Below, in pieces: positions 1 through 11,439 of a stretch of 64,000 nt of DNA (position 1 is its first letter; the number at the start of each line of letters is the position of its first letter). The stretch is from Heloderma charlesbogerti. Lineage: Eukaryota; Chordata; Lepidosauria; Squamata; Helodermatidae. The notes beneath the pieces are model-generated. The model saw nothing but the letters and a program-made list of their open reading frames with translations, was not told where the DNA came from and searched no databases. Both the position numbers and the translations under genes were made by a program. The DNA lies in contig JANEZZ010001949.1 in NCBI GenBank assembly GCA_026122225.1, positions 372,001 to 436,000 on the forward strand, given 5' to 3'.

Positions 1-221
1 TTTTCTGGGGCACACTGTGATTCACTGGAAGCTTATCAGGAGCTCCTCAATGGGAGGGTAAGCAATGGCAAAGTTTCCTGAAGTTTGCCCATCCACTACC
101 TATTAATGTGCAGTTCCAGGTAAGTACAAGATGTGTTTTAAGGGACACTCTTGGGTCATATGGGCCAATGGCAAAGCCTGGCCACTGCCCCCAAATGAAC
201 TGCGCATTACCCTAAAAATAA

Positions 222-359
222 CTTTCTCCAACATGGTGCCCTCCATATGTTTTGGACCACAACTCCCAGCATTCCTGACCATTGGCCATGCTGGCTGGGG
301 TTGATGGGAACTGAAGTCCAACACAACTGGAGGGCACCAGGTCAGGGAAAGCTGCCCTA
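222..359. mobile_element. Near-palindromic hAT-type MITE
   Basis: The left half carries the pattern 'gtgccctccatatgttttggac' in a short form and the right half carries its inverse ('ctggagggcacca'), joined by a spacer of the 'ggccatgctggctgggg' type. This is the commonest repeat in the window, with more than 15 copies. Copies with intact ends read CAGG..GG(G)CAA...CCCCTG, as in hAT elements. It is non-coding. Confidence 0.7.
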
Positions 360-606
360 GAATATGCCCCAGAATCCCCTGCAGTATAAAATGGCCCTAT
401 GGAAGACACTTAGCAGTTCATCAGCAAGCAAGACACTGTAGACAATGTTACCTGAAAATCTGAAAACTGCCAACTTAAATCATGGATACTGATTACCCAT
501 AAAACCATGGCAATTCACTCTTTTCTCATTGCTTATAACCATTTCATACCAATGGAAAGCATTTCCCAACGTAAAATTTCTAGATCCTTAAGACATTACC
601 AGTGAT

Positions 607-870
607 AAGCAAACAGAGAGCCAGTGTGGTGTAGCAGCAAGAGTGTTGGACTAGGAGCTGGGAGATCCGGGTTCTAGTCCCCACTCGGCCATGGAAGCTC
701 ACTGGGTGACTTTGGGCCAGTCACACTCTCAGCTCAACCCACCTCACAGGGTTGTTGTGGTGAGGATAAAATGGAGAGGAGGAGGATAATGTAAGCCACC
801 TTGGGTTCCTTGCAAGAGGAAAAAAGGCGGGGTATAAATGCAATAAATAAACAAACAAACAAACAAACAT
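607..870 (+). mobile_element. CORE/MIR-type tRNA-derived SINE
   Basis: The head is tRNA-like ('gtgtagcagcaagagtgttgg' region with a B-box-like 'gggttctagtcc'). The conserved core follows ('gggtgactttgggccagtcac' region, then 'cacagggttgttgtggtgagg' region), and the 3' end 'ggcggggtataaatgcaat' runs into an (AAAC)n-like tail. The core matches the MIR/CORE-SINE plan. Other copies lie near 18.4, 19.6 and 43.2 kb. Confidence 0.8.
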
Positions 871-1061
871 GCAAAAAGGTCACAACTTAAAAACACACCT
901 GCTTGGGATTATGGGTCAGTATACTAGAACATTCTTCTAGTAACTAAGACAAAATCCAAAAACTGTAGCTTCATACAGTTACAAATTTAATTTAAAAAAA
1001 TGAAATGTGAGGAAACAAAACAATTACTCAACAATAAATACATTATTATCTCATCTCATTT

Positions 1062-1105
1062 CACACACACACTGTAATACACACGTGCACTCGCGCGCAC
1101 ACACA
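1062..1105. repeat. (CA)n-rich microsatellite
   Basis: Imperfect CA/CG dinucleotide runs in two blocks separated by about 10 bp. Confidence 0.8.
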
Positions 1106-1109
1106 GTAG

Positions 1110-3380
1110 TGTGGTGCTGAAAATTTCTTCCACAGTTTTTTAAACAATTCTTTCAATTTCATAGAAAATAAATTGCTTTCGAAAAGAAGCTCAAAGGAGA
1201 AATTTTGGGAGAAGTTATCATTTCTTGGGTTCGGGGTTCTTGCACTTCCCTTACTTATGAGGTGCCCAAGTGTCCTATCTTCCATTGTACAATCACGTCT
1301 CCAGCAGCCTGTAGCCCCCTTGGTTTCCTGCACTTCAATTAAAGCCCAAGGGAAGATATCATGAGGTAATTCCTACCATAAGGCTTTTTCAGATCAAAAA
1401 GTGCAGGCAGGCTAGGTGGCTGCAGAGCAATGGAGAGATATGTAGTGGAAAGGAAAGACACACACAGCACCCTCGGCCACTTGGCAGTGATTAGATAAGC
1501 TCAAAAATGCCTTCAAAATGCTTTATAAAACATCCAGAGGATGAGGTAGAAAAGTTGAAGCCTCTTTTATGGGGGAAGAAAACTTTCAGGAAATTGGAGG
1601 ACAGATTTTTGGCACAGCAATAGTTCCACCTCTGTCCTGGAGCTAGATACAACGCTACCCGCATCAACCTGCATTTTGGAGGATGCAAAATGGGGGTGAG
1701 GCCGCCAACAGAGGTGATGCTGTTGCTACTTGTAATGGCAGTGCAAAAAACCAAAATCCCTTACAAAAAAAGAAACAAACCTGTGAGAAACTGCTGAAGA
1801 ATTTCTCCTCCCTCTGCAAAAATTCGGTGGAACCCCCGCCCCCCGGGCCATAAATGTGGGGGAGAATTTCGAGGTCATTTTCGCAGCCGTCTAGTATGTA
1901 TCTTCCAGTAAAGATCCAAAATCTGGTGAATGCCAGTGTGGCGGCAATCCCAAATTAACTTCATGAATGACTATTTCCCACTATTCCCTAGGGTTGTCTG
2001 CATTCACAAGATTCACCAAATTTTGGACATTCACTTTAAAGTCTATAATATACATATACATAATTTTAGTACTTCATTTAATATTAACATTTTTAACGTG
2101 TTCTTTTTGAGCTATTAATTACAAAGCCAAAGGGGAAAATATCTTGTCTCTCCTTAATTGAAAGAGACTACAGATAACTGCTGCTTATAACAATGTATTT
2201 TTGAGTTTGTAACAGTTAATACATTTAAGATGCCTCTCCAAAGCCTCTGATTCTATCACCACATAAAGAAAGAGTAGACAAAGAAACAGCTAATTATTCT
2301 GAATTTTTAAAATTAATAATCCCAACACATATTTTGAAATCTTCAATGGGATACATCCAGCTCTTTATTACTTTTAAATACACCTTGAGATTTTTAAGTG
2401 TTGAGGGTTCTTTTAGGAAACACACACATACAGAATACAAGTGTTAACTGCATTAAAGTTTTTAATTATTTTAACAGCAAGCTCATCCAAGGTCATCCCA
2501 CTTCAAACAAAATATTCATTTTCTATTTAGATGTTTTCCTAGATACCAGCAGTTATTTGTGTTTCATTTGATAAAGATCAACGTTTTTCACCTAAATCAG
2601 TCAGATTTTTTTAAAAAAAATCAGTAATGCTGTTTTTAAATGTTTAAAAAAACTATCCTCCTCTGAAGAAAGATATAAAAAGTGTGGTAATGCTGATGAC
2701 AGGGACCTTCAAATAAAAAACCCTTCGAGATTCCACCCCCCTCTCCCTCTCTCTCCATTTACTATACAGCAGCTGTGCCTCGCACAAATTCACATGAATG
2801 AAAATATTTAGGGCGAGAAACCACCCCCTTAGCTTGTTTTCCATATGACTTTCCTGTAATTATTTTGTAAACTGTTCGCACAACAATATATAAAAACATC
2901 TGCAAAAACAGGTAATTAATGTGTCAAGCTAAACTAATGCATTTTTATGGTGGCCATGCTTCGTCAACTGTAATTATAACTCTTTTTAAGCAAATGATGA
3001 TGTGTTTGTTGCAATGTGAAAGTGGTTATTTTAGATGCTCTGTTCACCGTTACTGCAAACAGAATATTAAAAAAGAAAAAAAAGGGGGGGAGAACTATAC
3101 AGCTACTACGCAACACATGCCGGCTTCTAGCCATTTCTAGCCATTTGCTTCCTCCACTGCAAACCATCTTGCATGTGAAAGAATTAACGTTTCTTCTATT
3201 TGTATCTGCATCCAAGCTGCGCAGGTTAAAATGTGCTCTCCTTGGCCACTGAAGAGTAAAAATAATAAGCAGAAAAATGTATGCCTCATTTTCCTTGCAG
3301 CTTGAAGGGCTGCCTGACAACATTATGCAGCCACTGTGTTCACTGCGACCACACTAGCTGTGGTTTCCACAATCTATAAT
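1110..3380. other. Intronic DNA with no recognised repeat or gene
   Basis: About 2.3 kb, AT-rich from 1900 onward, with short A/T runs and simple-sequence patches. No splice-bounded open frame resembling the remaining RPS6KC1 exons was found on the minus strand, and no interspersed repeat family of this window was recognised. It may be single-copy intron. Confidence 0.5.
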
Positions 3381-3383
3381 GAT

Positions 3384-4380
3384 AAAAGAGTATGTGCATC
3401 TGTCCATCTGTCTGTTAGCGCCAAGTCCGTGAAACCTAGACACCTGAAACTTGACATGCATACTAAGGGGATCCAAGGGTATGCACCTCACCATTATTTT
3501 GTTTTTTAAATGCATTATTAAATTTTAATTAAGTTAAATGTGTCCATGTGGGTGAAGCCTGCAGTAGCTTCTTCAGCCACTAGGGGCAGACTTCCCTAAC
3601 CAGCACATAGCTTTGTAGTCCATACAGTTTGAAGCTAAGGGGAGATTAGTAGGCCCAGGGACACTGCTGTATGCCTACCCCCTGCTATGGGGTAGGAGCC
3701 CCCCTCAGGGGGGTGGAATGGTCAGACCCCTCCCTCAGGGGCCTATAAGGTTGCAGCATGGCAGGTAATGTGCCTCGGGGCACCAGTGGCCATGGCTTTA
3801 CTCAGCCGGGACAGGCACCATGTGTCCAGCTTTGACAGCTCAAACGCTTGGCTGTATCAAACAAAAGGCTATTGCAGCCTGTGCAAAGCCAGGTATGTTC
3901 GCTAGTTATTACATAAAGCATGAAGGGTAAATGCATGCACCTAAACTTGTAGCTGTCCCAGCACCAAGTGTGAATTGGCCCTGAGGGCCTCCTATTGATG
4001 GGCACTGGAAGGGCATACTTTGTGGCAGCAGCAACGGTCTAAGCTGCTGGATCTAGACACCATTTTTATTTCCCACAATGCCCCAGAGCAATGCAACCCC
4101 GGGGGCACTGTGGGAAATCCAAATGGTGACTCGGCCCAGCCACCCTGCACTGCATGGAGGACCAGGCCAAAAACGGGAAGTAGCCAAGATATCTAAGCTA
4201 CCTAAGATGTAAGCCTAACAAAGCATTAAAACATTGGACTTCAGTGAGTCACAGCCTGACCTAAGGTGAATTACAATAGCAGCACTACCACCATAAAAAT
4301 ATATGGGGTAGCGTCTAATTAACTCCTCCTGATGATGGAACGGAGTCCCCCATGCACCCTCCAGAGGGTTGGGGAAAATA
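3384..4380. other. Unclassified intronic sequence
   Basis: Starts with a 'catctgtccatctgtctgtt' stretch typical of some non-autonomous repeats, but no ends or target duplication could be defined. The rest holds GC-richer, repeat-like sequence that I cannot assign. No gene seen. Confidence 0.35.
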
Positions 4381-4630
4381 AGCCAGCTTCATGACCTAGT
4401 TATGAAATGTGAAGTTGTCTTGTTTCCACTGACCATAGTTAAGATTAACCACCCTTTGTCCAGACAACCCAACAAGCTGTGGTTAGTCTTTAATGGAAGT
4501 AAAAGCCTCAGAACTCCTCCGTAAAGCCGCAATGGGGGGGGGCACACAAGCCTAATGTTTGCCAAGCCTTTTTCTTGTAACGTAAACTATGGTTTAGCTC
4601 TGTGTCAAAACCAGCCCAATAGGATATTAA

Positions 4631-5209
4631 GGTCGCAATCCTAAGTAGATAGGCGGCCGCCTTCAACCTCGGAGGCGACAGCCTATCCAAAGCAAGCCAG
4701 GAGAGGCACGGGGGGATCGTTCCCTCTGCGCCTCTCCTGCCTTGCTCTTTTTCACTAGACAGCCGTTTTTGTCTGTCTAGTGGCAGGGGGGGGGGCAGCC
4801 GGGAGAGGAAATGAAATCTCTCCATAGAAAGCACTTCCATACAGGAATAAGACTTGGGTGTAAATCAGGGATGGGAAAACCTGTGGCCCTCCAGATGTTG
4901 TTGGACTCCAGTTCCCATCAGCCCCAGCCACCACAGCCATTGGTACGACACATTGGATGTGTCGTACGTGCAGCTCTGCCCTCCCCACCCCAGAACGCCC
5001 CCAGCCCCACCCCTTTTCAGTCGCTCCACACTCATCTTCCGAGCACAGAGGATGGAGCTTCTCAGCACTGCCTTGGAGGCAGTGCGGATGAGGGAGGAGG
5101 TCAGATTTCCAGGAACCGACCTCAGAGCGTGGACTCCGAGGTTGGTTCCCATAATAGAGCATATCCTATGGCCCACTAGACAGTGTCTAGCAGCCATAGG
5201 ATTGCTCCC
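4631..5209. mobile_element. PIF/Harbinger-type MITE, interrupted copy
   Basis: The ends are GGTCGCAATCCTA... and ...ATAGGATTGCTCCC, inverted relative to each other, and flanked by TAA on both sides (4628-4630 and 5210-5212), the 3-bp target duplication expected of PIF/Harbinger. It aligns along its length with the uninterrupted copy at 21814-22235, sharing the 'acacattggatgtgtcgtac' palindrome and the 'gaaccgacctcagagc' region. A 137-bp segment (4808-4944) foreign to the family splits it. Without that segment it is about 440 bp, close to the 422-bp intact copy. Confidence 0.8.
4808..4944 (+). repeat. Inverted duplication arm A (inserted in MITE)
   Basis: Base by base this is the reverse complement of 5928-6064, with one difference in 137 (T at 4825 where arm B predicts C). 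It contains about 53 bp of unique DNA plus just over half of the hAT-type MITE found whole at 5868-6006. It therefore looks like a derived copy placed inside the Harbinger MITE. Confidence 0.9.
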
Positions 5210-5262
5210 TAAATAGGATATTAAATAATGGGATATTAAATAGGATATTAAATAATGATAAT
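5210..5262. repeat. Short AT-rich tandem repeat 'aggatattaaat'
   Basis: Variants of 'ataggatattaaat' recur about three times here and once at 4618-4630, on the other side of the Harbinger MITE. The MITE therefore sits in or beside a small tandem array. Confidence 0.6.
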
Positions 5263-5352
5263 ACAGTCGTAAAACTCATAAGAACATATACTCAAAAACT
5301 CCCATAAAATAGTAGGATAAAACGGAGCAGGGGTGGGGGAAGAGAATCATAA

Positions 5353-5640
5353 CAATAAAAACATAAGAAGAGCCATGCTGGATCAGACCACAGGCCTCTC
5401 TAGTCCAGCGTTTTGTTTACCTAGTAGCCAACCAGAAACCTATGGCAGGCCCACAAGCAGGACATGAGCACAATAGCACCCTCCCACTCATGTTCCCAGC
5501 AAATGACATACACAGCCTTACCATCTCTTATACTGGAGGTAATATACAGCCATTATGACTAGTAGCTATTGATAGCCTTATCCTCCATGATAGCCTTATC
5601 CTCCATGATAGCCTTATCTTCCACAGTACATAGCAATATG
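5353..5640 (-). mobile_element. L3-like (CR1 superfamily) LINE 3' end
   Basis: Begins 'aacataagaagagccatgct' followed by 'ggatcagaccacaggcc', the complement of the 3' end seen in plus orientation at 60480-60620. It carries a local threefold tandem repeat of an 18-bp unit (5568-5622, 'gatagccttatcctccat' type) that other copies lack. 5' truncated and non-coding. Confidence 0.7.
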
Positions 5641-5867
5641 TACGAAATCTACCTCCTATTTCTTATATTGATATGTGCTCTTTCAACCAAATTGGGCCCG
5701 AGCATAATCATTACTAAAAGCCAGTCTGGATACACAACAGAATTCCTACTTTGAAGGCACTTCCATATGAGAATTAATAGGAAAACAATGCATAGACCGT
5801 CACGCATGAGGTTCACACAGGCTATCACATACTTACTTACACAGCTGGGAAAGGCCATGATCTACAG

Positions 5868-6006
5868 CAAGGATGAGGAACCTGTGGCCCCCCAGATGTT
5901 GTCGGATTACAACTCCTATCAATCCTAACCAATGGCTGTGGTGGCTGGGGCTGATGGGAACTGGAGTCCAACAACATCTGGAGGGCCACAGGTTTTCCCA
6001 TCCCTG
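5868..6006. mobile_element. hAT-type MITE, complete copy
   Basis: The left end CAAGGATGAGGAACCTGTGG and the right end, read in reverse complement as CAGGGATGGGAAAACCTGTG, are inverted repeats. Flanking octamers atctacag and atttacac match at 6 of 8, a worn 8-bp target duplication. This whole copy, with unique DNA to its right, is the likely source of arm A at 4808-4944. Confidence 0.8.
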
Positions 6007-6064
6007 ATTTACACCCAAGTCTTATTCCTGTATGGAAGTGCTTTCTGTGGAGAGATTTCATTTC
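5928..6064 (-). repeat. Inverted duplication arm B (likely source)
   Basis: Reverse complement of 4808-4944, 136 of 137 identical. It runs from the middle of the hAT MITE across its right end into the flank, up to the start of an L2-like fragment. That arrangement makes this the ancestral location. Confidence 0.9.
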
Positions 6065-6490
6065 ACATCATTTATTATATTTCTATACTGCCCAATGGCC
6101 CAAGCTCTCAGGGCAGTTTACAAAGATTAAAAACTTTAAAAATATAGTACTGTGCATACTATATAAAAAACACAAGCTACAAACATATAAACAGAGTTGA
6201 CACACACATCCAAGCAATATCCCATGGCCTAATTAAAACCTATCATATGCTGCCAAATGCCTGAGAGTAGAGGAAGGTTTTAACCTGGTGCCGAAAAGAT
6301 AACCATGTTGGCACCAGGCGGGCCTTGCTGGGGAGTTCATTCCATAATTGGGGGGCCGCCACCAAGAAGGCAGTCTCCCTTGTTGCCACCTTCTAAGCCT
6401 CCCTCAGGGGAGGCACCCGGAGGAGGGCCTTAGACAATGAGCGTAGTGTACAAGTAGGTTCATGCCAGGAGAGGCACTCCAGCAGGAGTA
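6063..6490 (-). mobile_element. L2/CR1-like LINE 3' region
   Basis: Reads as the complement of the 3' end 'gcccagagagcttcagctattgggcggtatagaaat' type, broken here into 'actgcccaatggcccaagct' and 'ctcagggcagtttacaa'. The 'ctggtgccgaaaagataacc...ggcaccagg' block upstream recurs at 16555-16885. Non-coding and eroded. Confidence 0.65.
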
Positions 6491-6499
6491 GTTCATCAT

Positions 6500-7085
6500 G
6501 TTCGGAGTAGTTCTGTTATAAAGAAGTTAAAAGAGCCTTCATTTAGATCCTATTTTGTCTTCTAATATAACTTTCAGTTTCAAACACAGCATGTCAATGG
6601 TACACTCCCACTATGTTTATATATTCAGTCCAGAGCACTTCATTTATGGAATAACTCCAAAAATTAAAGCGATGCGTAAACGTTGCCTGGATGTGAAAAG
6701 TTCAGTTATTTATGGCTTTGAAGAGACAAGTGTATTTTGCTTTCCTTTAGCAAGTACTGTAAAATCAATGCTTTGCATCTCCATCCTGTCTGTAGAAGTA
6801 AGAGATATTTATTTTTAGAACTACCGTACAGCTAGCCGGGAAGTGGATAAAGCACAAAAACTGAAACCAGAATGATTTAAATTGGGGCGGGGGTGTATTT
6901 GTGTCAACTACTTCCCTTAATAGTCTTCAAAAGCAAAGTAAATGATCTTTTTTTTTTAATCAATGAAAAACTCTGCTTGTTAATTTCACAGTGGAACCTT
7001 CGGGGCTTGAAAATGGCAAGTGTGGGATGAGGCACCCTCAATGGGGAAGTCATTTATTCAGGAGAGGCCATTTGAGGAAAGTAGA
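6500..7085. other. Intronic DNA, nothing recognised
   Basis: AT-rich sequence with a T-run near 6950. No repeat family, exon or RNA gene could be supported. Confidence 0.4.
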
Positions 7086-7140
7086 GCTTGATTATCATTA
7101 AATGCCAATCACAGAATGAAGGTAAGGAGCATCTACTATG

Positions 7141-7281
7141 GCCTTTCCCAACCTGTTGCCCTCCAGATGTGCTGGCCTATAATTCCAATCATCCCCAGCC
7201 AATGACCATGTGGGCTGTGGATGGTGGCACTTGTATCTCCATCCTAAACTTCTGGAGGGCACCAGGTTGGGGAAGGCCATT
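7141..7281. mobile_element. Near-palindromic hAT-type MITE
   Basis: 'ggcctttcccaacctgttgc' at the left and 'caccaggttggggaaggcc' at the right are inverted repeats. The middle carries the family signature 'ccagatgtgctggcc' and 'atccccagccaatgacc'. Confidence 0.8.
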
Positions 7282-7342
7282 CTTTGTTCATATCGGTTGC
7301 CAGATCAAAAAAGAAATAATTGCTCTGGTCACAGGATACAAA

Positions 7343-7395
7343 TCATAGAATCATAGAATAGTAGGGTTGGAAGGGGCCTACAAGGTCATCGAGTT
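7343..7395 (-). mobile_element. CR1 LINE 3' terminal fragment
   Basis: Contains 'atcatagaatcatagaatag' followed by 'tagggttggaaggggcc'. The ATTCTATG octamer repeat, read here in complement, is the diagnostic CR1 3' end. Strongly 5' truncated. Confidence 0.8.
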
Positions 7396-7615
7396 GCTCA
7401 AAGACTTATCGCTCAGATAAGTCTTCCCATTGGTGCTGGGCACCATTCTTCACATTCCCTTCTCTCTCAAAGTAAAAATGTTTAAACTGCAATATAAATT
7501 TGACACGCATACCACCTCCCTATGACTTAGGATGCCTTCCAGTAGTAATAAATAACTAATTATACCAACCTTTAAGATCTTCAGAGGAGATCTTTTTGGC
7601 CATTCTGAAACCAAC

Positions 7616-8330
7616 AGAATGTTGCCTTGTAACTTCTTGAAGGTGGGGCCTTCTCAGCAGTGGTGCCAACCCTCTGAAACCGCCTCCCCCATATAGTTCA
7701 AGAGGGAGAAAAAGTGGTGGATCACCATGGTGCTCCTGTACTTTACTGTCTTTTTTATTGTTTCTTTTTATCTTACCTTTGTTCCTGTAAGTTGATTTTT
7801 TTTTTTGCTATATTATCTTATATATGTATTTTTAACTGTGATTTTTAATATTTTTGTAGGTAAAAACAGAAGGCAGTCAGGGGACAAGCATTGGATATAA
7901 GATTCCCATACTTAAAAGATTTGTAGCAAATGGATTGCTAGAAATAAGCCCTGAGGCAACAGGTTGTCTGAAAGGAGAGCCTTTTCAATGGTGGCACCCC
8001 GGTTGTGGAATGACGACCCCAGCAAGGCTCACCTGGCACCTACATTGTGGTCTTTTCAGCGCCAGATAAAGACCTTATTTTCCCAGGCTTTTTTGCCCTT
8101 CAGTTTTAAAAATTGTGTTACTGTGTTTTCAGATCTCTACACTGCTGCTGGATTTTATCTTGGTTACTACTTTGTTTTTATTCTGGTTTAAACTTATGGT
8201 TTTATATTTTGTTTTACTACGTTCTTGCATTTTTTTGGTTTTAAGCTTTGTCTTATAAACTGCTTCGGAGCAGAGAGCTTCAGAGAATGGGTGGTACAGA
8301 AATGTAACAAATAAATAAATAAACAAAGTC
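7616..8330 (+). mobile_element. Two L2-like LINE 3' ends
   Basis: The copy at 7963-8330 has 'gagccttttcaatggtggca', 'ccggttgtggaatgacga' and 'ccaggcttttttgcccttca', ending in (AAAT)n. This is the 3' ORF2/UTR seen in the better copy at 28880-29220. The upstream part (7616-7880) looks like a more decayed copy of the same region. Only the last codons of ORF2 are represented. Confidence 0.7.
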
Positions 8331-8339
8331 AGCTGCTGA

Positions 8340-8880
8340 CTTCACAGCAGAGCAGAACACAATACAATTTTGAAAACCAGAAAATGCTCTGCTGTACTTT
8401 TAAATCATATTCCTAACATAACTGCTTCTCCAACCAAGCCATACTAGAAACAGTTTTACAGTACATTTTAAAAGGGTTTCACCCTTAAAGGCGGTCTTTA
8501 AAATAATTATAAATGAATACATACATGATTAAAAATAGACTGCAGATGACTTTTGAATACAATCACCATCTCCTTTAAGACAATATTTGCTGTTGATGTT
8601 CCGGCTAGCAATGGTGGAAGGAGCATCTATTGCAGCAGTGCCATCAGTATCTCAGCCACAGGAGCCGTCAAAGATGGCTGGTAGCACAATTTTGTTTACC
8701 TACCAATACCTGTCTAGTTGCAGGTATGCTCACGGGTAATGTCTCCCCTGTCCTTGAGGTAGGGAGTCAACTTGTCATTAAAAGGCATGGCTTTTCTCTG
8801 CATACCTGATGAGCTGTTATGCATGGTCACAACCTTAATTTTTTTTCTTGAGGAGGTTTGCTTTCTCCCAACACTGGGCA
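8340..8880. other. Intronic DNA, nothing recognised
   Basis: No splice-bounded open frame, palindromic MITE or SINE core was seen. Confidence 0.4.
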
Positions 8881-8889
8881 GCAGTTCTG

Positions 8890-9330
8890 ATATATATTTA
8901 TTATGTATTTAAAGCATTTTTACCCCGCTTTTCACCTCAAAAGGCTCCCAGAGCAGCCTGCATAAGATCAGTTTAAAAAAACCAAGACAGTCCCTGCACA
9001 TAGGCATACAATTTAAAAGTCACAACTCAAAAGGAAAAGGGATGAGGACAGAAAGAGATTCGGGCACCAATTCTTAAAGTTACATTGTTGTTCTTATGAT
9101 GACTAGCTGGAATGTAAATAATTTACGGAGAGGTGGACTCAGATAGACCTGATCTCTCAACAGAGCTGATGGAATGGCCCTGTTTCTCACCTCTCCCTCT
9201 GTTGCAGCCTGATGGAATGGTTGCTGGTAGACAAAACCTGAGGGAGAGGAGGAGCTTCTCTTGGCCATGACCTCAGAGAACCAGTCTCCTTTCTGAACCC
9301 TAATGTCAGACCCTCTCTTCTTGAACAGAG
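8890..9330 (-). mobile_element. Decayed LINE 3'-end-like repeat
   Basis: 'tttattatgtatttaaagca', 'accccgcttttcacctc' and 'ctcccagagcagcctgcata' resemble the complement of LINE 3' ends. A related arrangement ('tggaatggccctg', 'tttattt...ccgctcctc') recurs at 54125-54550. Family uncertain. Confidence 0.4.
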
Positions 9331-9581
9331 GTGCTCATCCACAGGCTGACAAAGCCTCTCTCACACACACACACTTCCATGTCTGACCACAGCTTGGATT
9401 TCTTGACCTTGGATGCTTGAGATATGTGGGTGGAAGCTGCAGAGGTGGTAGATGTCTGCGTTGTTCCTGCCATTGTGGACAAGATTCAGCTCAACAACAC
9501 ATCGGAACAGCAAGGTAAAGTTGCTGAGTGCTAGACTGCAGACACAAATGGAAGTGACATGATCCAAGAATGCCACTAGAA

Positions 9582-9690
9582 CAGGCTTCCCCAACTTGGT
9601 GGCCTCCTGATGTTTTAGACTTCCATCAGCCCCAGCAGGCATGGCCAACAGTCAGGAATGCTTGGAGTTGTAGTAATTCTTGCTGTCATA
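9582..9690. mobile_element. hAT-type MITE fragment
   Basis: 'aggcttccccaacttggtgg', 'cagccccagcaggcatggcc' and 'gcttggagttgtagtaattc' match the left and middle parts of the common palindromic MITE. The right end is missing. Confidence 0.65.
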
Positions 9691-9699
9691 CACACTCCA

Positions 9700-10645
9700 C
9701 AGAGGTGTGGGAATCATGCCACAGTTCCCACATCACTGGGTAGGGGTGTGAATAGGGTTATTGTGTTCCAGGGAGAAGGAACTTTCTCCTTTCATTTGGA
9801 AACCCGTCAGAATCCCAACCAGATCATTTTCCAGAATCGCCAAGGCCTCCTCCTTTGGGCTAGCATTGAATGGGCCCAGTTAACCTGGCATGCAATAATT
9901 TTGTTTTTTAATGGATGCTTGATTGTGATTGTTGAATGTTTAAAATCTGGGATGTTGATCAATGCGAAAAAACAAGGGAGAAGCAACAGCTACCTAGGTC
10001 CGGCAACAAACCAAAATGGTGCCAGAAGTACTCCATCTTCTAGCGTAAGTACCACAGAAACAGGTGGAGGCTGTTTTCGTAGCCACGTGCTGAGGTTGTT
10101 CAGATGCAACCTCAGCACAGTGGGAGAGAGGAGTGAGAAGGATTCCACTCCCCCCTCTGCATTCTGTTCTGGAAATGCTTTCAACTCAGCTCAGAGAGAA
10201 AGAGAGAGAGATGGCCAAGAATCAGGGTAGCACAAGAGGAACTTGTTAGACAACAACGAGGAACCTAGCAGACGCCTGATCCTGGGAAACCAGCTACAGC
10301 AGCTTGAAGAGCTAACACAACTTAAGATACAGGGGCTGCAGGAAAAATATTTCGATTACACGTTTCCTGGAAGATACTGAAGTGCCTGATCTTTTGTTTT
10401 GTTTTTTACATTTTTGCAAACTGCTTTTCCATGATAAAAAAACCCCAATAAGCTAAGGATTAAGAGCATGTTGCTTTTCTGCCTTTTAACTTATGGCCAG
10501 TTCACGCACAGGGAAACTTTAATCTACGTGCAAAGTGTTTCCAAGTAGGAAATAAAATGCAACCCACTGCAAGAGAAGAACAGTGGGTATACTAGACAAT
10601 GCTGCCTGATAGGCCCAAACAGCACTCTGTGAGGACCGAGTATCT
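9700..10645. other. Intronic DNA, nothing recognised
   Basis: A 190-codon open frame on the plus strand (9658-10230) begins inside the MITE fragment and shows no domain or motif I recognise. It is treated as chance. No RPS6KC1 exon seen on the minus strand. Confidence 0.45.
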
Positions 10646-10654
10646 ACCCTGGAA

Positions 10655-10791
10655 CAAGGGTGGGCAAAAAGTAGATCTCCAGATGCTTTGGACTTTTAAC
10701 TCCCAGCATTCCTGTCCACTGGCCATGGTGGCAGGTCCTTCTGGGCATTGAAGTCCCAAACATATGAAGATTTACCTTCTGCCCACCCCTG
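10655..10791. mobile_element. hAT-type MITE with clear ends
   Basis: Left end CAAGGGTGGGCAAAAAGTAG. The right end in reverse complement begins CAGGGGTGGGCAGAAGGTAA. Flanks ccctggaa and ccccagaa agree at 6 of 8. The ends tie the abundant 'ccagatg..ggac..actccca' MITE family to hAT transposons. Confidence 0.8.
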
Positions 10792-11439
10792 CCCCAGAAC
10801 ATTTCCCAGAATGCTCTGCAAGAAGTAGGGATTGCGCTAAGGCTATTTTAACTTAAAACATTTCTCTCCCACTTTTCCATTCAAACACTCAAGACAGCTT
10901 ACAAAATATTAAAAGGACAACGGGTCAACGTGAAAAGGTTTCCCTTTTAGAAAGGGGGGTGGCAGGTTTAGAAAGAAAAAGCCCATGCTTTAGCTAGAAA
11001 GGATACTTCTAAGGTTTCTCTGTCTCTTGCCTCACTTTCAACTCAACAAAACAAACAGGGAGGGCAATGTATTTCCAATGCACACGGTTCATTCCAGGGT
11101 TTCCCATCAAAGGTCAATGAAGGAGGAGGCTGCTCACTACATTAGAGGGCAATCCATGGGCCTCAGGGGGTAAACCGACCTCAGACAGCTCTGCACACTG
11201 ATCAAAGACAGGACAGGGGAAAGAAGGCCCAGATCACATCCTTCTCTACAACTAGAGAGGGGAAATGCAGGCAGAGAGAGAGTGTTTCTGTGGCATCAAG
11301 TGGAAGGAGGCATGCCATGAGGCAGAAGGCACTGCTACACAAATGCAAGGGGGTGAACTAGATTCAGTGCAGAAAAATGCCCTTGCCTACGATCTTCACA
11401 CAAAGCCCCCTTGAAGTACTCCAGAGTCCCAGCCGGCAG

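Noticed and set aside
9658..10230. 190-codon open frame on the plus strand
   Set aside because: Starts inside a MITE fragment and shows no recognised motif or splice structure.
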